A stretch of 64,000 nt of DNA from Acidaminobacter hydrogenoformans DSM 2784 (GCF_900103005.1 NZ_FMWL01000001.1:248001-312000); one strand, 5' to 3'. Positions 7,826 through 16,445 are shown, counted from the first letter of the stretch. Notes: generated by a model not told the origin, from the letters alone. Numbers and translations: made by a program.

Positions 7826-9406
7826 CTATTTCATAAAGATGAACGCGTCCGGTCCAATTGGCCAGCCCGCCGCGTACCACACGATCATGAGGATCGTCCA
7901 GAAGAGCAGGAACGCCAGGGAGTACGGCAGCATGGTGGAGATGATGGTGCCAATGCCCATTTTCTTGTCATACTTCTCCGCGAAGGCCACAATGACCGCG
8001 AAGTAGGACATGAGCGGGGAAATGATGTTGGTGGTGGAGTCGCCAATGCGGTAAGCGACCTGGGTGAATTCCGGAGAAAAGCCCAGGGCCATGAACATAG
8101 GGACAAAGACCGGTGCCATGATGGCCCATTTCGCCGAGGCGGAGCCTATAAACAGGTTGATGAACGCTGAGACCACAATGAAGCCAAGGATCAGCGGGAG
8201 GCCTACCATGCCGGTGGACTCCAAGAACGCTGCGCCTTTGACGGCGAGGATGGTGCCCAGGTTGGTGTAGCTGAAGTAAGCGACGAACTGCGCTGCGACG
8301 AAGGCAAGCACCAGGTAGCCGCCCATGGTGCTCATGGCTTTGCCCATGGCGTGGGCGACGTCTTTATCGCTCTTGATGGTCTTGGAGCCGAGGCCGTAAG
8401 CGAGGCCCGGAATGAAGAAGAAGAGTGCAATGACGAGGACAATGCTGTTCATGAATGGAGAGTGGCCAAGGATTTCGCCCGTCGCCTGGTCTCTGAGAAT
8501 ACCGGAAGCCGGTCCTACGAGAGCCACCATGCCGGCAATGAACAGGAGCATGGCAATGCCAGCGAAACGAAGGCCGCGCTTTTCAGCGTCATCAATGTCA
8601 TGGAGCTGTGCTTTTTCGCCGCCCTTGTACTCGCCCAGGCGTGGCTCGACAATGCGCTCGGTGACCCAGGAGCCTACAATCATGATGATGAACGTAGAGA
8701 CAATCATAAAGTACCAGTTCGCCGTAGCGGAAACCGCGTAGCTTGGGTCGAGGAGTTTTGCCGCCTCGGTGCTGATGCCGCCGAGGAGCGGATCAATGGT
8801 GCCAATCAGCAGGTTGGCGCTGAAGCCGCCGGATACGCCCGCGAAGGCTGCCGCGAGGCCTGCCAGCGGGTGACGGCCAAAGCTCAGGAACACAATAGCG
8901 CCGAGTGGCACGAGGACGACGTAGCCCGCGTCAGAAGCGACGTTGGACATGATGCCCGCGAAGACGACCACTAAAGTGATGAGGCGCTTTGGCGTGCTGA
9001 TGACGAGCTTGCGGAGCAGTGCCTGGATCAGGCCGGTGCCTTCCGCGACGCCAACGCCCAGCATGGCCACGAGCACCGTGCCCAATGGCGCGAAGCCCGT
9101 GAAGTTTCTGACCGCGCTCTCGAACATGTAGCGAATGCCGTCTGCGCTGAGCAGGCTGACCGCGGTGACGTTGGTGACAGCCGTCTCAAAAGTCTTGTTG
9201 TCGATCTTCGTGAATTCGACGGACAGACCGGCGTTCGCTGCAAGTGCGGACGCAACAACGACCAATGCACTGAAAATAAGGAAAATAGTGACCGGGTGCG
9301 GAAGCTTGTTGCCGACGACTTCGACGCCGTCAAGAAACTTCATGAAAAGTCCCTTTTTGTTCTCGTTGGATTTTGCTTTCTGTTTGATACTCAACTCTGC
9401 GCTCAT
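7826..9406 (-). CDS. AbgT family transporter
   Basis: 526-residue integral membrane protein of the p-aminobenzoyl-glutamate transporter family, with about 11-13 hydrophobic segments. Conserved features include NKLPHPVTIFL near the N-terminus, the ...GTVLVAMLGVGVAEGTGL region, SNVASDAGYVVLVPL, GGFSANLLIGTIDPLLGG and SASAKWAIMAPVFVPM. Members take up PABA-glutamate or export antimetabolites using the proton gradient. Pairing with an M20 peptidase is like abgT with abgAB, supporting peptide or aminoacyl-glutamate use. ATG 9406 follows AGGAGG. Confidence 0.9.
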   Translation of the reverse strand: MSAELSIKQKAKSNENKKGLFMKFLDGVEVVGNKLPHPVTIFLIFSALVVVASALAANAGLSVEFTKIDNKTFETAVTNVTAVSLLSADGIRYMFESAVRNFTGFAPLGTVLVAMLGVGVAEGTGLIQALLRKLVISTPKRLITLVVVFAGIMSNVASDAGYVVLVPLGAIVFLSFGRHPLAGLAAAFAGVSGGFSANLLIGTIDPLLGGISTEAAKLLDPSYAVSATANWYFMIVSTFIIMIVGSWVTERIVEPRLGEYKGGEKAQLHDIDDAEKRGLRFAGIAMLLFIAGMVALVGPASGILRDQATGEILGHSPFMNSIVLVIALFFFIPGLAYGLGSKTIKSDKDVAHAMGKAMSTMGGYLVLAFVAAQFVAYFSYTNLGTILAVKGAAFLESTGMVGLPLILGFIVVSAFINLFIGSASAKWAIMAPVFVPMFMALGFSPEFTQVAYRIGDSTTNIISPLMSYFAVIVAFAEKYDKKMGIGTIISTMLPYSLAFLLFWTILMIVWYAAGWPIGPDAFIFMK

Positions 9407-9664
9407 GATTTCCTCCTATAAATATGATGGGGGGATATGAAAGACACTCTCATCTTAACCAGCACTTATAGGACCGTCAACGGCGCAGAGGAATTTGGTC
9501 GAATTCTTAAGAATTGTGTGATCGCAAGGGTTTGGAGTTGTTAAGCTGCGTTAATAATCCCTATGGTTTTCCAATTTTCGTTGAAGCCCTGTTTGAGTTT
9601 TTCAAATTTGGTTATAACATAGGATGTGGGCGCTGTTGGCGATTTTAAGGCATTTATTATAAAA

Positions 9665-9685
9665 TTTTTTTGCCGATGGTTGCCA
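9665..9685 (-). repeat. Family A dispersed repeat, single arm
   Basis: TTTTTTGCCGATGGTTGCC, in the space between the fnr-like gene and abgT. Confidence 0.6.
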
Positions 9686-9718
9686 GAATATTATGTCAAC
9701 ATCTATGACATTTTCGTA

Positions 9719-9761
9719 AAAAAAGCACCCCGTCTGCCTGTTTGTTCGGCTAAGAGGTGCA
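9719..9761 (-). terminator. Terminator of the fnr-like gene
   Basis: On the minus strand TGCACCTC and GGGGTGC pair and are followed by seven T. Confidence 0.8.
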
Positions 9762-9858
9762 CATTCGCGTCATATTTTCTTAATAGTTTGGTTGAAACGG
9801 TTATATTTTCTGAATTTTGTAGCGTTTTTAACTATTGAAGTCCGTCAGCTGCCGCGGT

Positions 9859-10596
9859 TCAATTCCGCCCAATGGCATCGTAGTCCGACAGCCGGCTTAA
9901 ATCTTTGATGATCAGGTGCTTGTTGTCCTTGAAGTAGAGGATCCCAGCGCTGGCGAACTGACCGAGCTTTCGGCTGACGGTCTCGCGGGTGAGGCCGAGG
10001 TAGCGCCCCATATCTTCCCGGCTGATGGTGAGGGTCACTTCAATGCCCTCTTCTGTTTCTTTTCCGGAGGACTCCGCCAGGGAGATCAGCAGTGAGGCTA
10101 ACCGGGCGTCCGCGTCGTTGGTGGTGAGGGTCTGGACCAGCTCCTCCAGGTCAAGGATTCTGTCGTGGGCGTAGGCCAGGAGCTTGATGGCAATTTCAGG
10201 CCGCTCCAGGATCAGGCGGTCGAAGTCCCTTTTGTGGATGATGCACAAGTGGGTTTCTTCCAGGGCCATGGCTTCATAGTCGAAGGTGCCACTTTTCAGG
10301 AGGTGGACGTCCCCCAGAAATTCGCCTTCTTTTAAGAAGTACAGGATTTGTTCCCGGCCTTCCCGGTTCAGGACATAGACCTTCAGGCTGCCCCGGTTGA
10401 CAATGTAGAGGCTCTCGGAGGGGTCGCCTATGGTGAAGACGGTTTCGCCTTTTAACACCCGGCGCCTTGTGACCAGGCTGATAACCTGGTCGAGGTCTTC
10501 CTCGCTGAGGTTTGAAAATAGCGAGACCTTCTTGGCGCAGTGCTTGTGGCCGCAGGTGAGACATTGGTTTTGGCTGATAATAAATTTGGGATCCAT
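9859..10596 (-). CDS. CRP/FNR family regulator, FNR-like with Fe-S cysteines
   Basis: 245-residue activator. The N-terminus has cysteines in CLTCGHKHC (residues 12, 15, 20), and a fourth occurs near residue 118 in HLCIIHKRD, the pattern of an oxygen- or NO-sensing 4Fe-4S FNR. A cyclic-nucleotide-fold domain with GDPSESLYIV and EGEFLGDVHLL, a long dimer helix, and a C-terminal helix-turn-helix (SREDMGRYLGLTRETVSRKLGQ) follow. The Glu and Arg of the recognition helix (ETVSR) match FNR/CRP proteins that bind TTGAT-N4-ATCAA. It faces ric across a shared FNR box. Confidence 0.88.
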   Translation of the reverse strand: MDPKFIISQNQCLTCGHKHCAKKVSLFSNLSEEDLDQVISLVTRRRVLKGETVFTIGDPSESLYIVNRGSLKVYVLNREGREQILYFLKEGEFLGDVHLLKSGTFDYEAMALEETHLCIIHKRDFDRLILERPEIAIKLLAYAHDRILDLEELVQTLTTNDADARLASLLISLAESSGKETEEGIEVTLTISREDMGRYLGLTRETVSRKLGQFASAGILYFKDNKHLIIKDLSRLSDYDAIGRN

Positions 10597-10699
10597 GGGG
10601 TCACCTCTGTTGTGATGGAGGGGAGGGGTGTCAGCAGCTTTGAGCTTTTGTGCTTTATTTGCTTTATGTGCTTATTTCGAAGTTGCAAACTTTTTTATG

Positions 10700-10705
10700 A
10701 GTATA
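10700..10705 (-). promoter_or_regulatory. Putative -10 box for the fnr-like gene
   Basis: TATACT on the minus strand, about 104 bases before the start codon. The FNR box would be centred around -38 to -41, suggesting autoregulation. No good -35 is seen, as expected for an activated promoter. Confidence 0.45.
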
Positions 10706-10724
10706 GTGTTATTTTACTAAAAAT

Positions 10725-10738
10725 TTGATTCAAATCAC
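10725..10738. promoter_or_regulatory. FNR box shared by divergent fnr-like and ric genes
   Basis: TTGATTCAAATCAC matches the FNR consensus TTGATNNNNATCAA in 9 of 10 defined positions. Its centre (10731.5) is 41.5 bases from the start predicted from the ric -10 box TATGAT at 10761-10766, the class II activator position. Confidence 0.8.
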
Positions 10739-10807
10739 ATTCTTATTTTGTGACCTGTCGTATGATGGATACAAGACAAGCGCAGATGAGCGCTGGGGGA
10801 GAGGCCC

Positions 10808-10850
10808 TGGTGACCATCGGCAAGCTCTTGAAGCTTTTGAAGCTTTTAAA
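10808..10850 (+). repeat. Family A dispersed repeat in the ric leader
   Basis: GGTGACCATCGGCAAG followed by tandem GAAGCTTTT units; it lies within the predicted 5' UTR of ric. Confidence 0.65.
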
Positions 10851-10886
10851 TTAAACCATCATACATTTTGACAGGAGGATATACTC

Positions 10887-11582
10887 ATGAATACACAATT
10901 TAAACTGACAGATAGTCTTGGCGACGTTGTCGCGCGTTTCCCACTTGCTGCGGATACCTTCATCACGAATCAGATTGATTTCTGCTGCGGCGGCGACCGG
11001 ACTCTGGAGGCTGGCATCCTTGAGGCGGGGGCTGATCCCCAGGGGATTCTGGCGGCGCTGGAAAAATCGTTCAAGGAGAGCCAGGAAAGGGATGCGGCTT
11101 GGACGGACTGGGTCAAGGAATCCCCGGTGAAGCTGGTGAACCACATAGTGCTGACGCACCACCGCTTCCTCAAGGAGACGCTTCCTATGATCTCCGAGCT
11201 GATGTTCAAGATCCTCAGGGTACATGGCGTTCACCATCCGGAGCTGTTTGAGGTTCATAGAAAGTTCAGCCTGCTGAGGATGGAGCTGGAAGGGCATCTG
11301 GTCAAGGAAGAAGAGATCCTCTTCCCGGCCATCAAGAGCGCGGAGAGCTTTGAGGCCCTTGGCCAGGAGAAGTATAAGGCGCTGATCACGGAGCTCGAGG
11401 CAGAGCATGACGGCGCCGGCGACCTCTTAAAAGCCCTGCGGGAAATCACCGACCACTATACTGTGCCTGCGGACGGCTGCAGCACGTATGCCGTCACTTA
11501 TAAGAAGCTCGCGGAGCTCGAGGTGGATACCTTCCACCACGTGCATTTGGAGAATAATATTCTGTTTAAGCATGCGCGATAG
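10887..11582 (+). CDS. ric: Iron-sulfur cluster repair di-iron protein (RIC/ScdA/YtfE)
   Basis: 231-residue cytoplasmic di-iron protein that restores Fe-S clusters damaged by nitric oxide or oxidants. The ScdA_N domain carries the conserved double cysteine in IDFCCGG, and the hemerythrin-like four-helix domain supplies metal ligands in NHIVLTHHRFLK, VHHPEL, EGHLVKEEEILFP, EHDGAG and FHHVHLENNILF. ATG follows ACAGGAGGA. An FNR box at -41.5 suggests activation by the divergent FNR-like protein. It precedes fprA on the same strand. Confidence 0.93.
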   Translation: MNTQFKLTDSLGDVVARFPLAADTFITNQIDFCCGGDRTLEAGILEAGADPQGILAALEKSFKESQERDAAWTDWVKESPVKLVNHIVLTHHRFLKETLPMISELMFKILRVHGVHHPELFEVHRKFSLLRMELEGHLVKEEEILFPAIKSAESFEALGQEKYKALITELEAEHDGAGDLLKALREITDHYTVPADGCSTYAVTYKKLAELEVDTFHHVHLENNILFKHAR

Positions 11583-11619
11583 CAATTAATTCAGAACCGT
11601 TGCAAAACCTGACACCTTT

Positions 11620-11691
11620 GGTTGGGGACAGTCCCCGACCAACAAAGCGCTGGTTGGGGACTGTCCCCAACCAGAATTCCCCCAACCAACC
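11620..11691. repeat. Two adjacent family B palindromes
   Basis: GGTTGGGGACAGTCCCCGACC (11620-11640; palindromic, one mismatch pair) and TGGTTGGGGACT (11651) with its exact complement to 11673. A third half copy CCCCCAACCAACC ends at 11691, ten bases before the fprA ribosome binding site. Confidence 0.8.
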
Positions 11692-11714
11692 ACCATTTCG
11701 AAAGGAGCGTCTTT

Positions 11715-12899
11715 ATGTCATTCAAAGTTACAGATCTCGTCACCTGGGTAGGCAAAATTGATTGGGAGCTACGCAAATTCCACGGCGAGGAATACTCGAC
11801 CCACCGCGGCTCCTCCTACAACTCCTACCTGGTCCGCGACGAAAAAACCGTCCTGATTGACACCGTCTGGATGCCATTCGCGAAGGAATTCGTCGCCAAG
11901 CTCGAAAACGAAATCGACCTGAACTCGATTGACTACATCATAGCCAACCACGCGGAAGTCGACCACAGCGGCGCCCTGCCGGAGCTGATGAAGAAGATCC
12001 CGAACACGCCAATCTACTGCACGAAGAACGGCGTCAAGTCCCTGAAGGGCCACTACCATCAGGACTGGAACTTCGTCGAAGTCAAGACCGGCGACACCCT
12101 GGATATTGGAAAAGGCAAGCTCATCTTCGTCGAGGCCCCTATGCTCCACTGGCCGGACAGCATGTTCACGTACTATACCGCGGACAGCATCCTCTTCAGC
12201 AACGACGCCTTTGGCCAGCACTACGCCTCAGAGCTCATGTTCAACGACAAGGTCGACCAGGCTGAGCTCTATCAGGAAGCCCTCAAATACTACGCCAACA
12301 TCCTGACCCCGTTCAGCCCGCTCGTCACCAAGAAAATCGAGCAGGTCCTCAGCTTCAATCTCCCGGTCAATATGATCTGTACCTCCCACGGCATCATCTG
12401 GCGGGACAACCCGACCCAGATCGTCGAGCAGTACATGAAGTGGGCGGACAACTACCAGGAGAACCAGATCACCCTCATGTACGACACCATGTGGGATGCC
12501 ACCAAGCGCATGGCAGAGGCTATTGCCGATGGTATCAAGTCCGTCAACCCGGACGTCACCATCAAACTCTTCAACGTCGGACGTTCTGACAAAAACGACG
12601 TGGTCGCGGAGGTCTTCAAATCCCGCATGGTCCTCGCCGGCTCCTCCACCATCAACAAGAGCATCCTCTCCGGCATGGCCGGCGTCCTCGACATAGTTAA
12701 GGGCCTGGGCTTCAAGAACAAGAAAGCGGCCGCCTTTGGCAGCTACGGCTGGAGCGGGGAGTCCGTTGGCATTCTTAACGAAGAGCTTAAGAAAGCCGGC
12801 TTTGAGCTGGTGGACGACGGCATGAAGGCCCTCTGGAACCCGGATGAAGATGCCATCAAGGCCTGCTTCGAGATGGGGCAGAAGCTGGGTGCGCTGTAG
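11715..12899 (+). CDS. fprA: A-type flavoprotein FprA (flavodiiron protein)
   Basis: 394-residue soluble flavodiiron protein that reduces O2 to water or NO to N2O. The beta-lactamase-like domain has the di-iron motif HAEVDHSG, a further ligand in [10 protein letters not shown], an Asp in FSNDAFGQH and His in TSHGIIWR. The flavodoxin domain starts near residue 250 ([19 protein letters not shown]) and includes [14 protein letters not shown] 11715 with AAAGGAG is the start; an upstream ATG would read through family B repeats. With ric and an FNR-like regulator it forms an NO/O2 defence group. Confidence 0.92.
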   Translation: MSFKVTDLVTWVGKIDWELRKFHGEEYSTHRGSSYNSYLVRDEKTVLIDTVWMPFAKEFVAKLENEIDLNSIDYIIANHAEVDHSGALPELMKKIPNTPIYCTKNGVKSLKGHYHQDWNFVEVKTGDTLDIGKGKLIFVEAPMLHWPDSMFTYYTADSILFSNDAFGQHYASELMFNDKVDQAELYQEALKYYANILTPFSPLVTKKIEQVLSFNLPVNMICTSHGIIWRDNPTQIVEQYMKWADNYQENQITLMYDTMWDATKRMAEAIADGIKSVNPDVTIKLFNVGRSDKNDVVAEVFKSRMVLAGSSTINKSILSGMAGVLDIVKGLGFKNKKAAAFGSYGWSGESVGILNEELKKAGFELVDDGMKALWNPDEDAIKACFEMGQKLGAL

Positions 12900-12939
12900 A
12901 AACTAATTTTCATTGTTTATAAACAATAAAAATCAAAAA

Positions 12940-12984
12940 GCGCCGACTTTAGAGCTTATAACCTCCAAAGTCGGCGTTTTCATA
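12940..12984 (+). terminator. fprA terminator, copy 1 of a duplicated element
   Basis: CGCCGACTTT and AAAGTCGGCG pair around AGAGCTTATAACCTCC, followed by TTTT. A near copy lies at 14125-14166. Confidence 0.85.
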
Positions 12985-13042
12985 TTTTGCTAAAGGAATA
13001 AAGGTATCGAAGGTATCGTTTGTGGAAAAATGTTGTCTCCCA

Positions 13043-13062
13043 GCGACCATCGGCAAAAATCT
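13043..13062 (+). repeat. Family A dispersed repeat
   Basis: GCGACCATCGGCAAAAATCT, about 120 bases upstream of the DMT gene. Confidence 0.6.
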
Positions 13063-13177
13063 TTAAAAAACTTGACTGCATTATTATACAACCCTGCAAA
13101 AAGTGTTCTCTTGTGGTAGACTGAGGTGATTGGAAATCTTACTAATTATGAAGTATTTCACAGGAGGCCACCCTATC

Positions 13178-14056
13178 ATGTTCCGACGCAGCTATCACCT
13201 CTATGCCATGATCACCATCCTTTGCTGGGCCATGGCGTTCGTCTATACAAAGCTGGCCATTGCGTGGTTCAGCCCCCTTTCCCTGGGCTTCCTGCGATTT
13301 CTTGTGGCTTCTTTCTTTTTAATTTTCGTGAACCTCTTTCTGAAGATCAAGCCACCGAAGCTCAAAGATCTGCCATGGTTTGCCCTGTCTGGCGCGGTAG
13401 GCTTTTATTTTCATATGCTCTTCTTCAACATTGGAACCGGGTATGTCACGTCTGCCACCAGCAGCGTGATCATCTCGACCATCCCCATCATAACTGCTCT
13501 GATGGCTGTCGTCATCTATCGTGAATGGCTGCGCCCTTATCAGTGGGCGGCGGTTGCGATAGAATTCTCCGGCATTCTGTTTCTCACCCTGATGGAAGGC
13601 AGCCTGTCCGCCAATACAGGCGTCCTTTGGCTCCTGGCTACGGCGCTGGTCGTTAGTCTGTATAATTTGATTCAGCGCAAGTTGACCCAGCACTACAGCG
13701 CCCTTCAGGTCTCCTCTTACAGCATCTTCATAGGCACTGCCATGCTGGCGCTGTCCGCTCCGGAGGCCCTCGTTGAAGTTCAAACCGCGCCATTGTCTCA
13801 GCTGTTTAACCTTTTCATGCTGGGCGTCTTTTCGAGCACCATTGCCTACGTTTCATGGACAAAAGCTTTTTCGCTGGCGGAGAAAACTTCTCAGGTCAGC
13901 AATTACATGTTCGCGACGCCGCTGGCAACAACCGCGCTGGCCTTCATGATTTCAGGCGAAATCCCGGGCTGGTCCACTGTCCTTGGCGGGGTCATTATAA
14001 TCTCTGGCCTGGCGCTGTTCAACAAAGATATGATCTTTTCCGTAAAATATGAGTGA
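13178..14056 (+). CDS. EamA/DMT superfamily transporter
   Basis: 292-residue membrane protein with ten predicted helices in two EamA repeats (first half from ITILCWAMAFVYTKLAI, second from LLATALVVSLYNLIQRK). Conserved signatures are the N-terminal W-G-less FCWA pattern, GYVTSATSSVIISTIPIITA and the second-half IAYVSWTKAFSLAEKTSQVSNYM. Members export amino acids or metabolites; the substrate cannot be inferred. ATG 13178 is chosen for AGGAGG at 13162. The gene is flanked by two copies of the same terminator-bearing repeat. Confidence 0.88.
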   Translation: MFRRSYHLYAMITILCWAMAFVYTKLAIAWFSPLSLGFLRFLVASFFLIFVNLFLKIKPPKLKDLPWFALSGAVGFYFHMLFFNIGTGYVTSATSSVIISTIPIITALMAVVIYREWLRPYQWAAVAIEFSGILFLTLMEGSLSANTGVLWLLATALVVSLYNLIQRKLTQHYSALQVSSYSIFIGTAMLALSAPEALVEVQTAPLSQLFNLFMLGVFSSTIAYVSWTKAFSLAEKTSQVSNYMFATPLATTALAFMISGEIPGWSTVLGGVIIISGLALFNKDMIFSVKYE

Positions 14057-14096
14057 TTCTGTGTGGTTTGAGTGCTTAGCGCAGGGTTAATCTCTT

Positions 14097-14166
14097 GCTT
14101 GTAAACAACAAAAACGAAGAAACGCTGACTTTAGAGTTTATAACCTCCAAAGTCGGCGTTTTCATT
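14097..14166 (+). terminator. DMT gene terminator, copy 2 of a duplicated element
   Basis: About 70 bases resemble 12915-12984, including an identical TATAACCTCCAAAGTCGG stretch and the TTTTCAT tail. The stem is GCTGACTTT/AAAGTCGGC. Confidence 0.8.
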
Positions 14167-14202
14167 TTGGCACCACCATGGCTGCAGTTTTCTATTCGGC
14201 CA

Positions 14203-14937
14203 CTACTGTCCCATCAGCCACCTGTAAGCCTCCAAGAGCATTTCAGCATGGTCAAAGGCAAGGCTTCCTTTGCTTATAGGCACAGCTTCGACCTTTTTGC
14301 CCTTCCTGACGCTGAGATCCACCCAGCGCTCTGTAACCTCCAGTGACTGCTCAGCCACGTCATCCCCGTTTCGCAGGACGATCTTGCAATATCTCTTTGT
14401 CACCGACTTCGTTTTATCCCCCGCTGTGGTGTTCGTGTCTGACACCTTCTCCAGCGCCTTTTCAGACATCTCGAGCCACAGCACCTCCAGGTCCATCCAA
14501 ATGGCATCAGCGGCGTCATCACCGCCAACCGGCACTGCGTCAAAGTCCTCCGGCATCACCGCCGCGAAAAGCTGCGACACAATCCGGTCCCGGGGATCCC
14601 GGCCCATCCGGCTGTAGACGCCAAGAGGGAACACCGTCCCGGCCGCGAGGCCCGTCTCCTCCCAGAGCTCCCGTACTGCGCAGGCCTCCAGAGTCTCGTC
14701 GGTTTTGACATCGAAAAAGCCGCCGGGCAGGGCCCACTGGTCTATGCAGGGGTGGTTGCCCCGCTTCACGGCCAGAACTTGCCAGCGAGGTGACGTCTCA
14801 GACGCGCTATCGTTGCTGACGCGTCTGAAAACCGCCAGATCCGCCGTCAGCGCGGGCTTTGGATAAGCGTGTGGCTTAGCGTGATATTCCAGCAAAAACT
14901 CCCTCAGGGTCTGACCCCGGCTGTTCAGTTTTTCCAT
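14203..14937 (-). CDS. NUDIX hydrolase
   Basis: 244-residue protein with a Nudix box built as GGFFDVKTDE followed by TLEACAVRELWEETGL. The catalytic REL-x-EE-x-G part is intact; the loop between Gly and the first Glu is two residues longer than the classical spacing. Nudix enzymes cleave nucleoside diphosphates linked to another moiety; the substrate is not predictable here. ATG 14937 follows GGAGGGG; earlier starts would translate a family B palindrome. The C-terminal 100 residues are not recognised. Confidence 0.82.
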   Translation of the reverse strand: MEKLNSRGQTLREFLLEYHAKPHAYPKPALTADLAVFRRVSNDSASETSPRWQVLAVKRGNHPCIDQWALPGGFFDVKTDETLEACAVRELWEETGLAAGTVFPLGVYSRMGRDPRDRIVSQLFAAVMPEDFDAVPVGGDDAADAIWMDLEVLWLEMSEKALEKVSDTNTTAGDKTKSVTKRYCKIVLRNGDDVAEQSLEVTERWVDLSVRKGKKVEAVPISKGSLAFDHAEMLLEAYRWLMGQ

Positions 14938-14970
14938 TAGACACCCCTCCACTTGGTGAATTGTAAGTTG

Positions 14971-15026
14971 TTTGGTTGGGGACAGGGACATACCACTCAA
15001 GTGGTATGTCCCTGTCCCCAACCAAA
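14971..15026. repeat. Family B perfect 27-bp palindrome
   Basis: Arms 14971-14997 and 15000-15026 are exact complements with a two-base centre (CA). The arm reads TTTGGTTGGGGACAGGGACA and continues TACCACT. It fills the gap between mutY and the NUDIX gene. Confidence 0.92.
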
Positions 15027-15031
15027 CGCAC

Positions 15032-16219
15032 TTAGTCCCCCAAACCCGCGGCCTTTAACAGCTTCTTGAAAGCTGTGGGCAGCGCATAATCCTTGAGCTC
15101 GGACGGCCGCACCCACCGGGTCTCCGGCAGCTCAGTCGCCACGGGCTTTTCCGCTTCAAGGGCCACCAGCTTCATCCGCCATACCTTGTGGGTAAACACG
15201 TGGGTTGCTGTCCCCAAAATCGCATAATCTGCATCTGCCTCCGCTCCTGTGCCCCGCACAAGCGCCAGACCATAGTCCGACTCCAGCAGCACTGTCAAGG
15301 CTGACACAGCAGCCGCGCCATCCGCAGTCACAGACGCGTCCGCAGCACCCACAGCATGCGAATCCCCCACTGAAGCCTCCACCACCGGAAACCCCCAAAG
15401 GCTCCCAAGCAGTGCCTCCGGCGGCCGCTTCTCAATCATTACTAAATCCCCGCAGGTGATGTAAGCCACGGCCTGCTCCGATTCCACCTTGGCCTTCGCC
15501 TTTGACTTATACGGCAAGACGCCAACCAGCCCCAGCCTTAAAGCCTCACAGTCCCCCGCCACCGGACACACCCCGCAGGCGGGGTTCTTTGGCGTGCAGA
15601 CGCAGGCCCCAAGCTCCATCAGTGCCTGATTGAAGTGCCGGGCGTCCTCCGGCATCTCCGCCATCAAACGTTCCTCAATGGCCTTATGTGCCGCCGGCAA
15701 CCGTATGTCCGTTTCCAGGGCATACCACCGGGAAGCCACCCTCAGAACATTGCCATCAATGGCTGGCACTCGCTGGTTGTAAGCAATGCTCAGCACCGCC
15801 CCAGCCGTGTAGGGCCCTACCCCCGGCAGCTTCAGCAGCGCATCAAGAGACTCAGGAAAGATCCCGCCATGGCGCTCCACCACCGCACGGGCACAGGGAA
15901 TCAGCCTGCGCGCCCGGGAATAATAGCCCAGACCCTCCCAAAGCTTGAGAACCTCTTCCTCATCCGCCGCCGCGAGTGCCTGAACCGTAGGAAACCGCGC
16001 CACAAAGCGCAGGAAATAGGCAATCACTGTCACCACCTGAGTCTGCTGCAGCATCACCTCAGACAACCATATTCTATAGGGATCATGACTTTCCCGCCAT
16101 GGCAGGTCCCGGGCATTCGCAAAATACCAATTCAACAATCGCTGTGCACGGCTCACGGCCCCCGGCCCTGCAACCAGCCCCGAAACATCCGCCAACTTGT
16201 CATCCCTCTCCAAAACCAT
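15032..16219 (-). CDS. mutY: A/G-specific adenine glycosylase MutY
   Basis: Removes adenine mispaired with 8-oxoguanine. The helix-hairpin-helix LPGVGPYTAGAV with catalytic Asp in PAIDGNVLRV, the 4Fe-4S cysteines C-x6-C-x2-C-x5-C (CTPKNPACGVCPVAGDC) and a C-terminal NUDIX-like 8-oxoG recognition domain (GSLWGFPVVEA, ATHVFTHKVWRM) are all present. An Ala/Asp-rich insertion of about 35 residues lies inside the C-terminal domain. The start is uncertain: ATG 16219 is used, but GTG 16246 is also in frame. Confidence 0.9.
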   Translation of the reverse strand: MVLERDDKLADVSGLVAGPGAVSRAQRLLNWYFANARDLPWRESHDPYRIWLSEVMLQQTQVVTVIAYFLRFVARFPTVQALAAADEEEVLKLWEGLGYYSRARRLIPCARAVVERHGGIFPESLDALLKLPGVGPYTAGAVLSIAYNQRVPAIDGNVLRVASRWYALETDIRLPAAHKAIEERLMAEMPEDARHFNQALMELGACVCTPKNPACGVCPVAGDCEALRLGLVGVLPYKSKAKAKVESEQAVAYITCGDLVMIEKRPPEALLGSLWGFPVVEASVGDSHAVGAADASVTADGAAAVSALTVLLESDYGLALVRGTGAEADADYAILGTATHVFTHKVWRMKLVALEAEKPVATELPETRWVRPSELKDYALPTAFKKLLKAAGLGD

Positions 16220-16276
16220 CACCTCATTTATAAGCGCCAAAGCCACGAAATTGCGGCAAACCCCGGCACTTTATAA

Positions 16277-16356
16277 TAAGTCCCTGTCCCGCACCATAAG
16301 CCCCTGTCCCGCACCAGAAGTCCCTGTCCCACACCAGAAGTCCCTGTCCCACACCA
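16277..16356 (+). repeat. Family B tandem array, four 20-nt units
   Basis: The unit TCCCTGTCCCGCACCATAAG recurs at exactly 20-base spacing four times, with one to three differences per unit. It lies upstream of mutY (minus strand) and downstream of msrAB. Confidence 0.85.
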
Positions 16357-16380
16357 AAAAAAGGCAGCCCACAGGCTGCC
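16356..16380 (-). terminator. msrAB terminator
   Basis: GGCAGCC/GGCTGCC stem with a following T run on the minus strand. Confidence 0.85.
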
Positions 16381-16445
16381 TACCATTCAACAAAACGCGA
16401 AACCCTCCAGCAAACCGCCTCACCCTCATAGTAGCACGTTCCGCG

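Larger units (their letters stand above)
9407..9858. other. Intergenic region upstream of abgT
   Basis: No credible gene. It holds a 14-bp perfect palindrome AATTCTTAAGAATT (9502-9515) about 100 bases upstream of abgT that could be an operator, a family A core at 9672-9679, and the fnr terminator at 9719-9761. Small open frames here lack binding sites and protein-like composition. Confidence 0.5.

Noticed and set aside
9626-9838. 70-codon open frame upstream of abgT
   Set aside because: No binding site, A+T-rich composition, and it runs across a family A repeat and the fnr terminator.
12525-12532. GCCGATGG inside fprA (also at 27310, 28930, 31765, 34599, 59138 and 63248) as family A copies
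   Set aside because: Only the 8-base core matches, without the TGA/AAAA flanks, and the codons encode conserved protein residues; chance can explain them.
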